Assembly: GCA_011046015.1 (NCBI GenBank)
Contig: DSBO01000129.1
Span: forward strand, 1-6,892
DNA from: Thioalkalivibrio sp.
Lineage (GTDB): Bacteria; Pseudomonadota; Gammaproteobacteria; SpSt-1174
Direction of reading: 5' to 3'
Length of the DNA: 6,892 nucleotides
Shown: positions 1-6,249 of the stretch, piece after piece
How positions within the stretch are numbered: position 1 is the first letter of the stretch
How the letters are laid out: each line of letters begins with the position of its first letter
Program-made: the position numbers and the translations under genes
The notes under the pieces: generated by a model
The model's database searches: none
What the model was told of the DNA's origin: nothing
Seen by the model: the letters and a program-made list of their open reading frames with translations, nothing else

Positions 1-176
1 ACAGGCTCAACGATCGACCAAGGAAATGCCTTGGCATGAAAACACCCAATCAGGTATTTTTCGGAATCAACCCACCCGTTGCACTAGTGAGTTGAATCCG
101 CCCGGCCTTTCTTCTGCGCGATACTTTCACTAGCATCACACAGCAACCGGCAAGTCCACGAGAAGAGAGGATTAGC
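1..176. other. leader region upstream of bioA, no supported gene
   Basis: No gene can be supported here. In frame 1 an open stretch from the left edge ends at a TGA at 37-39 and could be the last 12 codons of an upstream gene, but this is too short to identify. A hairpin can form at 18-34 (CCAAGG, loop AAATG, CCTTGG), with a T-rich stretch only at 56-60, so it is at best a weak terminator. CACTAGTG (82-89) is an 8-bp palindrome, and CTAGTGA (84-90) is repeated inverted as TCACTAG (127-133), which could be an operator. No BirA-type or BioR-type operator and no clear sigma-70 promoter are seen. The bioA ribosome binding site lies at 165-170. Confidence 0.4.
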
Positions 177-1529
177 GTGTCGAACAACACCCGTATCACC
201 CAGCGCGATCTCAGGCACGTCTGGCACCCCTGCACGCAGATGAAGGATCACGAGCAGCTACCGCTGATCCCGATCCGCCGGGGTGCGGGCGTGTGGCTGG
301 AGGACTACGATGGCAACCGCTATATCGATGCCGTGAGCTCGTGGTGGGTCAACCTCTTCGGTCATGCCAACCCGCGTATCAACGCGGCGCTGCGCGATCA
401 GCTTGAGCAGCTCGAGCACGTGATCCTCGCCGGTTTTACACACGAACCGGTGGTGCGCCTGTCCGAGCGACTGGTGAAGATCACCCCGGAGGGGCTCGAC
501 CACTGCTTTTATGCCGACAACGGCTCCTCGGCAGTGGAGGTCGCCCTCAAGATGAGCTTTCACTACTGGCGCAACGTCGGCAACCGGAAAAAGACGCGTT
601 TCGTCTGCCTGAGCAACAGCTATCATGGCGAAACCCTGGGTGCGCTGGCCGTGGGCGACGTGGCCCTGTACAAGGAGACCTACGAGCCGCTGTTGCTCCA
701 GGCCATTACCGTGCCGGGTCCCGATTGCTATCACCGTGAACCGGGGCAGAGCTGCGCGGAGCACGCACGGGTGATGTTCGAGCACATGGAGCGCACGCTG
801 GCCGAACAGGGCGAGGAGATCTGCGCGGTCATCGTCGAGCCGCTGGTGCAGTGTGCCGGCACCATGCGCATGTACGACCCGGAATACCTGCGCCTGCTGC
901 GCGCGGCCTGTGACAGCTACGGCGTGCACCTGATCGCCGACGAGATCGCGGTAGGCTTCGGGCGCACCGGTACACTGTTCGCCTGTGAACAGGCAGATAT
1001 CTCACCAGACTTCATGTGCCTGTCCAAAGGCCTCACCGGCGGCTACCTGCCGCTCTCGGTGACGCTCACCACCGGCAAGGTGTACGAGGCCTTCTACGAC
1101 GAGTACACGAACCTCACGGCCTTCCTGCACTCGCATTCCTACACCGGCAACCCGCTCGCCTGCACGGCGGCCAACGCCACGCTGGACATCTTCGAGCAGG
1201 ACAACGTCATCGAAAACAATCGCCGGCTCGCGCAAGTGATGAAGGAGGCCACGGCGCACCTCAACGACCACCCTCATGTCGCCGAGGTGCGTCAGACGGG
1301 GATGATCCTCGCGGTTGAACTGGTGAAGGACAAGGCTACTCGCGAGCCCTTCCCGTGGCAGGAGCGCCGCGGTCTGCGCATTTATCAGCATGCGCTCGCC
1401 AACCAGGCCCTGCTACGCCCACTGGGGCACGTCAGCTACCTGATGCCGCCCTACGTGATCGACGAGGAGCAGATTCATCACCTGGCGAAGGTAATGCATG
1501 AAGGGATCGATCTGGCCTGCGTGGACTGA
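177..1529 (+). CDS. bioA: Adenosylmethionine-8-amino-7-oxononanoate aminotransferase (BioA)
   Basis: BioA is a cytoplasmic PLP enzyme of biotin synthesis. It transfers the amino group of S-adenosylmethionine to 8-amino-7-oxononanoate (KAPA) to make 7,8-diaminopelargonate (DAPA). The 450-residue length is usual for the family. Visible motifs are WHPCTQMKDH near residues 16-25, DAVSSWW at 51-57, the phosphate-binding NGSSAVEVALKM at 115-126, SYHGET at 148-153, ADEIAVGFGRTG at 254-265 with the PLP-contacting Asp255, LSKGLTGGYLPLS with Schiff-base Lys284, and SYTGNPLAC at 321-329. The HPCTQMKD and SSWW signatures favour BioA over other class III aminotransferases. The start is a GTG with GAGAGG at 165-170, six bases upstream. 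No other bio gene is in view, so this copy lies outside a visible bio operon. It is transcribed towards the dif site at 4754-4781. Confidence 0.96.
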   Translation: MSNNTRITQRDLRHVWHPCTQMKDHEQLPLIPIRRGAGVWLEDYDGNRYIDAVSSWWVNLFGHANPRINAALRDQLEQLEHVILAGFTHEPVVRLSERLVKITPEGLDHCFYADNGSSAVEVALKMSFHYWRNVGNRKKTRFVCLSNSYHGETLGALAVGDVALYKETYEPLLLQAITVPGPDCYHREPGQSCAEHARVMFEHMERTLAEQGEEICAVIVEPLVQCAGTMRMYDPEYLRLLRAACDSYGVHLIADEIAVGFGRTGTLFACEQADISPDFMCLSKGLTGGYLPLSVTLTTGKVYEAFYDEYTNLTAFLHSHSYTGNPLACTAANATLDIFEQDNVIENNRRLAQVMKEATAHLNDHPHVAEVRQTGMILAVELVKDKATREPFPWQERRGLRIYQHALANQALLRPLGHVSYLMPPYVIDEEQIHHLAKVMHEGIDLACVD

Positions 1530-1530
1530 G

Positions 1531-1558
1531 TTAGGCGTTAGGCGTTAGGCGTTAGGCG
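1531..1558. repeat. tandem heptamer TTAGGCG x4
   Basis: Four perfect head-to-tail copies of TTAGGCG begin two bases after the bioA stop codon. They lie in the gap between the convergent ends of bioA and the DksA-family gene. Copy number in such arrays commonly varies by replication slippage. Function is unknown; the position suggests tolerance between convergent 3' ends rather than a promoter role. Confidence 0.9.
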
Positions 1559-1572
1559 TAAAGTCTAATCGC

Positions 1573-1599
1573 CACAGAGGGCACAGGTCACACAGAGGT
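1573..1599. repeat. imperfect 9-bp tandem repeat x3 (CACAG core)
   Basis: Three 9-mers follow one another: CACAGAGGG, CACAGGTCA and CACAGAGGT. All share the CACAG start. The outer part can also pair with downstream sequence: GCCACAG at 1571-1577 is the reverse complement of CTGTGGC at 1621-1627, and GGG at 1579-1581 can add to the stem by pairing with CCC at 1618-1620. This gives a large hairpin spanning the gap between bioA and the DksA-family gene. There is no U-tract, so a classical intrinsic terminator is not shown, though the structure might mark transcript ends. Confidence 0.65.
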
Positions 1600-1638
1600 A
1601 AACCGGGCTATGCTCTACCCCTGTGGCCAAAAGAATGC

Positions 1639-2088
1639 CTATAGCGTGGGGTGGCGATTGCCCGCATGGGTCTGTTCGTGACGCTGCTGGCATGGCAGGC
1701 AGCGCTTGGCCGTGGGGTAGGCCTCCAGGCGGGGCTTGTCGATGGGCACGCTGCAATCGACGCATTCGCCGTAGGTCTGCTGCTCGATGCGACGCAGGGC
1801 ATTCTCGATATCGTACAGTTCGTCGATGTGCCGCTCCATGTCGGCAATGTGGAGATCGACGAGCAGGTCGGCGACAGATTCTTCCTCGAGGTCATGCACG
1901 CGGCCCGCAAGGTCGACGAAATGTTCGTCCTGCTGCTCCAGCAGGATCTCGCGGGTTTCGTCCAGCAGCGTTTTGCGGCGCGCTTCGAGCAGCGATCGGA
2001 AGTGCTTGCGGTCTTGCTCGTTGAGTTCGGTCGGCATAGGGGTGTCGTTCGCCTGCGGGTTTGGGTCGGTGGGGAATCGATTGAACAC
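1639..2088 (-). CDS. DksA/TraR-family C4 zinc-finger protein
   Basis: The family binds RNA polymerase through its secondary channel; E. coli DksA does this with ppGpp during the stringent response. The 149-residue protein has a helical, acidic N-terminal part (about residues 20-105) expected to form the coiled coil. A C-terminal C4 zinc finger follows, with Cys109, Cys112, Cys130 and Cys133 in the pattern ECVDC, RLEAYPTAKRC, LPC. The tip motif of E. coli DksA (DxxDxA) is not present; the corresponding stretch reads GRVHDL near residues 62-67. It is therefore a DksA-family paralogue rather than a certain DksA. The GTG start overlaps the upstream TAG by one base (TAGTG), which suggests translational coupling. 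An ATG at 2037 would give a 132-residue protein. Neither start has a clear Shine-Dalgarno sequence. It is the last gene of a three-gene leftward cluster. Confidence 0.88.
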   Translation of the reverse strand: MFNRFPTDPNPQANDTPMPTELNEQDRKHFRSLLEARRKTLLDETREILLEQQDEHFVDLAGRVHDLEEESVADLLVDLHIADMERHIDELYDIENALRRIEQQTYGECVDCSVPIDKPRLEAYPTAKRCLPCQQRHEQTHAGNRHPTL

Positions 2089-2312
2089 TATTCGGTGCGG
2101 CGTATCCAGAGACCATAATGGCAGCGCAGGATACTGTCGCCGCTGCGCACTTCCTCTCCGTGGCTATAGCCCTGGTCGTTGAAGTAACACACGACGTCCC
2201 CCGGCATCTGCTGGCTCAGGGTCTCGGTGTCCTCGTCCAGTTCGTCGGCGATTGGCGAGGTCTTGAGTTCCGGGTCGGGCGCATCGTCATCCGGCAGGTG
2301 TCTCTGTGCCAT
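2088..2312 (-). CDS. small two-cysteine acidic protein, unknown function
   Basis: This 74-residue protein is not firmly recognised. The first half is acidic and probably disordered (DDDAPDPELK, then DELDEDTE). The second half looks like a small beta-rich domain with two cysteines, Cys42 and Cys64, in a pattern VCYFNDQGYSHGEEV, SGD, LRCHYGLW. The spacing and the YSxGxxV element recall DUF1496-like small domains, but this is only a resemblance. No signal peptide or membrane segment is seen. The ATG at 2312 is preferred over an upstream in-frame start at 2372 because AGAGGA lies just before it at good spacing. Its TAG stop overlaps the GTG of the DksA-family gene, suggesting that the two are translated together. 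Confidence 0.72.
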   Translation of the reverse strand: MAQRHLPDDDAPDPELKTSPIADELDEDTETLSQQMPGDVVCYFNDQGYSHGEEVRSGDSILRCHYGLWIRRTE

Positions 2313-2416
2313 GCAATGTCCTCTGGTGGATTGGTCATGCCTATCCTCGGCGCTACCCGGCCGGGCACGCATTGACGTATATCATGCGGTGCGCGAATGG
2401 TGGCGCGGCCGCCGAC

Positions 2417-2728
2417 TCAACCCTCGGACTGCAGCATGCGCAGGGCTCGCTGCGAGGCATCCCAGTCGCTGGTGCCGAGTTCGGTTTCGGTGTAGCCCAG
2501 GTCGTCCGGCTCGATGTCGTCCATCGGACCGGTCCAGTCCTCGGGTTCGGCAATCGCTTCGATGGGCAGCATGAACCAGTCGGTCAGCTCGAATTCCTCG
2601 ATATCGCCATCGAAGTACTGCGCCTCGACGATACCCGCGTCCTCGTCGACGGCGACCACCTCGAAGCGCTCACGCTTGTCCATGCGGCGATACCACTGAC
2701 CGATTTCCGGGTTTGTCTCGTGAATCAT
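2417..2728 (-). CDS. DUF6763-like acidic protein of unknown function
   Basis: This 103-residue, strongly acidic cytoplasmic protein has the pattern PEIGQWYRR, FEVVAVDEDAGIVEAQYFDGDIEEFEL, then EDWTGPMDDIEPDDLGYTE. I recall this arrangement from DUF6763, a gammaproteobacterial family without known function; a profile search would confirm it. The N-terminal half looks like a small beta-barrel fold by alternation of hydrophobic and charged residues. The chosen ATG at 2728 has a strong GGGAGG sequence with GGAGG six bases upstream, much better than the in-frame ATG at 2767. It is the first gene of a leftward cluster, with about 104 bases to the next start. It diverges from nrdJ across a short shared promoter region. 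No role can be assigned. Confidence 0.85.
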   Translation of the reverse strand: MIHETNPEIGQWYRRMDKRERFEVVAVDEDAGIVEAQYFDGDIEEFELTDWFMLPIEAIAEPEDWTGPMDDIEPDDLGYTETELGTSDWDASQRALRMLQSEG

Positions 2729-2816
2729 GGGGAACCTCCCTGACTGCATTGGGCGGAATACCAACACATGTCTATCCTTATAGTTAGCACATCAACTGGA
2801 CTCCCGCCATGCCGCG
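2729..2816. promoter_or_regulatory. divergent promoter region between the small-gene cluster and nrdJ
   Basis: These 88 bases separate two diverging genes, so both promoters should lie here. On the + strand, TTGGGC (2749-2754) and TATCCT (2773-2778) are 18 bases apart, a possible weak sigma-70 pair for nrdJ; TATAGT at 2779-2784 is an alternative -10. On the - strand, a TTGATG and a TAGACA element can be picked out at short spacing. The strong Shine-Dalgarno of the leftward gene is at 2733-2740. No recognisable NrdR box pair is seen, and the region is too short for a cobalamin riboswitch. Confidence 0.35.
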
Positions 2817-4691
2817 ATGGCAGATGAGCGGTCCCTGACGTATAAACTTCCCGGTAATCAGACGGATACAACGCGGGGTGGTGGACCAAGGCCCATGGAC
2901 GAAAGACAGGAACTCGCTGAAACCCTGTGGCGGGACAAGTATCGTGCCGAAGGCGAGGCCTGTATCGAGGACAGCTGGACACGGGTTGCCCACGCCATCG
3001 CTGGCGCCGAGACGGCCGACGTCCGTGCCCACTGGACCGCCGCCTTCCGCGAATTGCTGGCCGATTACCGCTTTCTGCCCGGGGGGCGCATCCTGGCCAA
3101 TGCCGGGCGGAGAGGGGTGCAGACCCTGTTCAACTGCTTCGTCATGGATCGGGTCGAGGATTCCATGCCGGGCATCTTCCGCGTGCTGGGCGAAAGCGCC
3201 CTGACGATGCAGCAGGGCGGTGGCATCGGCGTCGATTTCTCCACCCTGCGCCCGGCCGGTGCGCCGGCCAGCCGCACCGGCGGGCGGGCCTCGGGGCCGG
3301 TCTCGTTCATGCACGTCTGGGAAAGCATGTGCGCCACGCTGCTGGAGACCAGTTCACGCCGAGGGGCGATGATGGCCACCCTGCGCTGTGACCACCCGGA
3401 TATCGGGGCCTTCATCGACGCCAAGCAGCGCCCCGAGGATCTGGTGCATTTCAACCTCTCGGTGCTGGTCAGCGACGCCTTTATGCAGGCGGTGCGGGCA
3501 GGGGAGAGCTGGCCCCTGGTGTTTCCGGACCCTGGACACCGCTGGCCCGGGCATGCGCGGGTGCCACGCCGCTGGCCCGGCTTTGGAAGCCCGGTGGACT
3601 GTGCCGTGCTGGACGAGGTGCCGGCACGCGCACTCTGGGAACGGCTGATGCGGGCGAGCTACGAGTCCTCGGAGCCGGGCGTGCTGTTCATCGACCGCAT
3701 CAACGCGGAGAACAACCTGACGGTCCTGGAGCAGATCAGTGCCACCAACCCCTGCGGCGAGATCCCGCTGCCGCCCAATGGCGCCTGCTGCCTCGGCTCG
3801 CTCAACCTGACGCGCTACGTGCGGGAACCGTTCACGTCGCGCGCCCACCTGGCCCTGGAAGAACTCGAGGCCGCGGTGCCCGTGGCAGTGCGCTTTCTCG
3901 ACAACGTCATCGACGTTTCGCCGTACCCGCTGGCCGCGCAACGCGACGTGGCGCAGTCTACGCGGCGCATCGGGCTCGGTGTCACGGGGTTGGCTGACGC
4001 ACTCATTATGTTAAATGAGTGCTACGACAATCCGGCCGCATGCGCGCTCGCCGCCCGCGTCATGACCCTTGTTCGCGACGCCGCCTACCACGCATCCGTC
4101 GAGATCGCCCGGGAAAAGGCCCCGTTTCCGCGATGCCGGGCTGCGCGACTGGGCGAGCGGGCCTTCGTGCACCGCCTGCCGGCGGAGATCCGGCAGGCCA
4201 TCGAGACGCATGGGCTGCGCAACAGCCATCTGCTGGCCATCGCGCCGGCCGGGAGCATCAGCCTGCTGGCCGGCAACGTCTCCAGCGGGATCGAACCGGT
4301 CTACGCCGTACGCGGTGGCCGGCGGGTACGTGATGCCGGCGGCACGATCCGAACCTGGAACGTACAGGACTATGCCGTGGCCTGGTGGCGTGAGCACGAG
4401 GACGCCAATACCTTGCCGCCAGCCTGCGTGACCGCCGAGGAAATCGCACCAGAGGCGCACATCGACATGCAGGCCGCGTTGCAGGACCTGGTGGACAACG
4501 CCATCTCCAAGACCGTGAACGTGCCGACAGACATCCCGTTCGATGCGTATCGCTCGGTCTACGAATACGCGTTCGACGCTGGCACCAAGGGATGTACGAC
4601 GTACAGACCGGGCGGCATGCGTGAACACGTCCTGTCGCGCGAGGACTCACTGGCGACATGCTGCGGGGTGAACCTGGCCCCTGAAGAGTGA
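2817..4691 (+). CDS. nrdJ: Adenosylcobalamin-dependent (class II) ribonucleotide reductase
   Basis: NrdJ reduces ribonucleotides to deoxyribonucleotides using adenosylcobalamin as radical source, so it needs no NrdB partner and works with or without oxygen. The 624 residues form one catalytic barrel without an N-terminal ATP-cone. Cys107 (LFNC) and Cys324/Cys325 (GACCLGSLNL) fit the substrate-reducing pair. Asn311, Cys313 and Glu315 in NPCGE fit the catalytic residues, Cys313 being the thiyl site. GGGIGVDFSTLRP at 134-146 and the glycine/serine-rich SSGIEPVYA at 489-497 are further family marks. The C-terminus has vicinal Cys615-Cys616, plus Cys593, presumably for disulfide exchange. No clear Shine-Dalgarno precedes the ATG at 2817. 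The in-frame ATG at 2895 (598 residues) is equally possible, because family-like sequence begins only near residue 34. The gene ends 62 bases before the dif site. Confidence 0.94.
   Translation: MADERSLTYKLPGNQTDTTRGGGPRPMDERQELAETLWRDKYRAEGEACIEDSWTRVAHAIAGAETADVRAHWTAAFRELLADYRFLPGGRILANAGRRGVQTLFNCFVMDRVEDSMPGIFRVLGESALTMQQGGGIGVDFSTLRPAGAPASRTGGRASGPVSFMHVWESMCATLLETSSRRGAMMATLRCDHPDIGAFIDAKQRPEDLVHFNLSVLVSDAFMQAVRAGESWPLVFPDPGHRWPGHARVPRRWPGFGSPVDCAVLDEVPARALWERLMRASYESSEPGVLFIDRINAENNLTVLEQISATNPCGEIPLPPNGACCLGSLNLTRYVREPFTSRAHLALEELEAAVPVAVRFLDNVIDVSPYPLAAQRDVAQSTRRIGLGVTGLADALIMLNECYDNPAACALAARVMTLVRDAAYHASVEIAREKAPFPRCRAARLGERAFVHRLPAEIRQAIETHGLRNSHLLAIAPAGSISLLAGNVSSGIEPVYAVRGGRRVRDAGGTIRTWNVQDYAVAWWREHEDANTLPPACVTAEEIAPEAHIDMQAALQDLVDNAISKTVNVPTDIPFDAYRSVYEYAFDAGTKGCTTYRPGGMREHVLSREDSLATCCGVNLAPEE
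3999..4022. repeat. 9-bp inverted repeat containing a XerD-arm match inside nrdJ
   Basis: GCACTCATT (3999-4007) and AATGAGTGC (4014-4022) are perfect inverted arms around the loop ATGTTA. Within it, TTATGTTAAAT (4006-4016) is identical to the XerD arm of the dif site at 4771-4781 and in the same orientation. The preceding bases do not resemble a XerC arm. The stretch encodes the conserved I-M-L of the reductase but uses AT-rich codons, including the Leu codon TTA, in an otherwise very GC-rich gene. Confidence 0.6.
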
Positions 4692-4694
4692 CGC

Positions 4695-4710
4695 CGCACG
4701 CGGCCGTGCG
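4695..4710 (+). terminator. possible hairpin after nrdJ
   Basis: CGCACG (4695-4700) and CGTGCG (4705-4710) form a six-pair GC-rich stem with loop CGGC, four bases after the nrdJ stop codon. No T-tract follows, so it is not a standard intrinsic terminator. It could stabilise the 3' end or pause polymerase ahead of the dif site. Confidence 0.3.
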
Positions 4711-4753
4711 TTCGCAGCCAAACGGACTGGCCGCCCGCCCTGAGTCATCCCTT

Positions 4754-4781
4754 AGTGCGCATAATCTATATTATGTTAAAT
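4754..4781 (+). other. dif: dif site: XerC/XerD chromosome dimer resolution site
   Basis: At dif, XerC and XerD, activated by FtsK at the division septum, resolve chromosome dimers. The three parts are an 11-bp XerC arm AGTGCGCATAA (4754-4764), a 6-bp centre TCTATA (4765-4770) and an 11-bp XerD arm TTATGTTAAAT (4771-4781). Against the E. coli site as I recall it (GGTGCGCATAA, TGTATA, TTATGTTAAAT), 26 of 28 bases agree. The first base is A rather than G, which the general proteobacterial consensus allows. The second base of the centre is C rather than G. The match sits between the converging ends of nrdJ and the aldehyde dehydrogenase gene, where neither is interrupted. This places the window at the replication terminus. 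A dif site is also the attachment site used by Xer-exploiting phages and elements. Confidence 0.93.
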
Positions 4782-4818
4782 AATGAAGTAACGATGAACG
4801 CAACCCCTCGCCCGCAGC

Positions 4819-6249
4819 CTACTCGAAGACGATCATTTTCCGTACCTGGAGATCGTGAAAGGTATAGGGAATTCCTCCAACACCGAGCCCAGATTGGCGC
4901 AGGCCAGCGAAGGGCATCCAATCAACCCTGAATGCCGTATGGTCATTAACCATGATGGCTGAGGCGTCGAGAGCTTGGGTGGTTCGTCGGATGGTTTCCA
5001 GGTCCTTGCTGAATACCGCAGCCTGAAACGCCCACGGTAGCGCGTTGGCACGAGCTATCGCCTCGTCAAGATCATCATAGGGATAGACGCAGACAACCGG
5101 ACCGAAGATCTCATCCCGGCTGACCTTTGCCTCATCCGGAGGGTCATAGAGAACGGTGCACGCATAGGTTGTTGCAGACAGCGCCTGCCCACCGGTCAGC
5201 AACTCTGCGCCGGCCTCGATGGCCTCACCAACCCAGGAATGCACACGCTGCACTTCTTTTGGTCGAATCAGCGGACCGACTTCTGTCTGTTCGTTTGTGG
5301 GGTCACCGACCTTCAACCGAGACGCACCATCGGCCAGCCTGGTAGCGAGTTCTCGCGCCCGGCTGGCATGAACGAACACCCGTTGTACGGAAACACAAAC
5401 CTGGCCCGCGTGATAAAATCCGCCCTTCAGAAGCTTGTGCTCGACATCATCGAAATCTGCGTCTGCGGCCACAATTACTGGCGCTGCACCACCGTGCTCA
5501 AGTGCACACCGGGTACCCGCGGCAATGCGTGATCGGAGCATCCAGCCTACCCTAGCGCTGCCAATGAAACTTAGAAACCCCACCCTTGGGTCACAGGCCA
5601 GGCCTTGTGCCACCTTGTGATCTTGGGTCAAAAGGGCTTGGCACCAGCCCTCTGGCAAACCCGATTCCCGCAGGATCGAGACCAAGTGAAAACAGGATAA
5701 AGGTGTATCATCGGCGGGTTTGACGATTACAGGACAGCCAGCTGCGACAGCAGGACCTACCTGATGTGCGATTAAATTGAGTGGATGATTGAATGCGCTA
5801 ATTGCAACAACGACACCAATGGGCTCCGATGTCGTCCATGCCTGTTTCCTCAAGGATGCCTCATTCAGCCCCATCGAAATCACGTCGTCGTTACCGGTTC
5901 GAAGCGCCTCTGCGCTAAGACGTATGCTCTCGATGGCACGCGTAACCTCGATGCGGGAGTCAATGAGCGGTTTACCGCCCTCTCGTGCTGCCTGAACCGC
6001 GAGAAAATCGTCTCGCGCTTCCATGATTTTTGCACAACGCTCCAGAATTTCTATGCGCCTGGTAACTGGCAACCAGGCTTGACGATTTCGGAAAAGCCGA
6101 TAGGCAGTTTCAAGCGCCGTATCGACAGTGCTTTCGCTGCCAGGTGAAACGGTAGCGATAACGGATCGATCGTATGGTGAATAAACCTCTAAACGACCCG
6201 CCTCCGATACCTCCCCGACGATCATGGGGGCATAATGTTCAGTCATCAT
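4819..6249 (-). CDS. NAD(P)-dependent aldehyde dehydrogenase family protein
   Basis: This cytoplasmic enzyme of the aldehyde dehydrogenase superfamily oxidises an aldehyde to the acid through a cysteine thioester. With the start at 6249 it is 476 residues, the usual length. Landmarks are Asn154 (SAFNHPLN), Lys177 (VIVKPADDTPLS), the Rossmann stretch FIGSARVGW at 228-236, general base Glu251 (LEHGG), nucleophile Cys285 (HAGQVC), DEIFGPVV at 379-386 and FAGLRQSGLG near 447-456. The FNHPLNLIAHQVGPA segment resembles the lactaldehyde, phosphonoacetaldehyde and sulfoacetaldehyde dehydrogenase branch, but the substrate cannot be told. The ATG at 6249, or the adjacent one at 6246, follows AGGGGG and overlaps the end of the upstream synthase gene by about 11 bases. 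An in-frame ATG at 6318 lacks such a site and would overlap by 80 bases. The sequence is less GC-rich than nrdJ and bioA. It points towards dif. Confidence 0.92.
   Translation of the reverse strand: MMTEHYAPMIVGEVSEAGRLEVYSPYDRSVIATVSPGSESTVDTALETAYRLFRNRQAWLPVTRRIEILERCAKIMEARDDFLAVQAAREGGKPLIDSRIEVTRAIESIRLSAEALRTGNDDVISMGLNEASLRKQAWTTSEPIGVVVAISAFNHPLNLIAHQVGPAVAAGCPVIVKPADDTPLSCFHLVSILRESGLPEGWCQALLTQDHKVAQGLACDPRVGFLSFIGSARVGWMLRSRIAAGTRCALEHGGAAPVIVAADADFDDVEHKLLKGGFYHAGQVCVSVQRVFVHASRARELATRLADGASRLKVGDPTNEQTEVGPLIRPKEVQRVHSWVGEAIEAGAELLTGGQALSATTYACTVLYDPPDEAKVSRDEIFGPVVCVYPYDDLDEAIARANALPWAFQAAVFSKDLETIRRTTQALDASAIMVNDHTAFRVDWMPFAGLRQSGLGVGGIPYTFHDLQVRKMIVFE

Noticed and set aside
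1531..1599. CRISPR array
   Set aside because: The repeats are 7 and 9 bases, directly adjacent and without spacers, and no cas gene is present.
1623..2182. Open frames on the + strand over the small-gene cluster
   Set aside because: The - strand frames have a zinc finger, family resemblance or good ribosome binding sites. The + strand products have none of these.
2356..2365. CCCGGCCGGG palindrome, and GCGGCCGC at 2405-2412, as terminators or operators
   Set aside because: Short GC-only palindromes are expected by chance in DNA of this composition, and no T-tract follows either.
3496..3503. GGGCAGGG, a match to the FtsK-orienting KOPS motif, pointing towards dif
   Set aside because: A second match, CCCTTCCC at 1347-1354, is on the opposite strand and points away from dif. 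None was found to the right. Two sites of opposite direction give no polarity signal.
3354..3941. Long open frame on the - strand inside nrdJ; others at 258-929 inside bioA and 4011-4628 inside nrdJ
   Set aside because: These are antisense to clear enzyme genes and arise from high GC content. Their products have no recognisable domain and show the arginine- and glycine-rich look of shadow frames.
5785..6147. Open frame of 120 codons on the + strand within the aldehyde dehydrogenase gene
   Set aside because: It lies entirely within an intact dehydrogenase with all catalytic residues and has no family features of its own.
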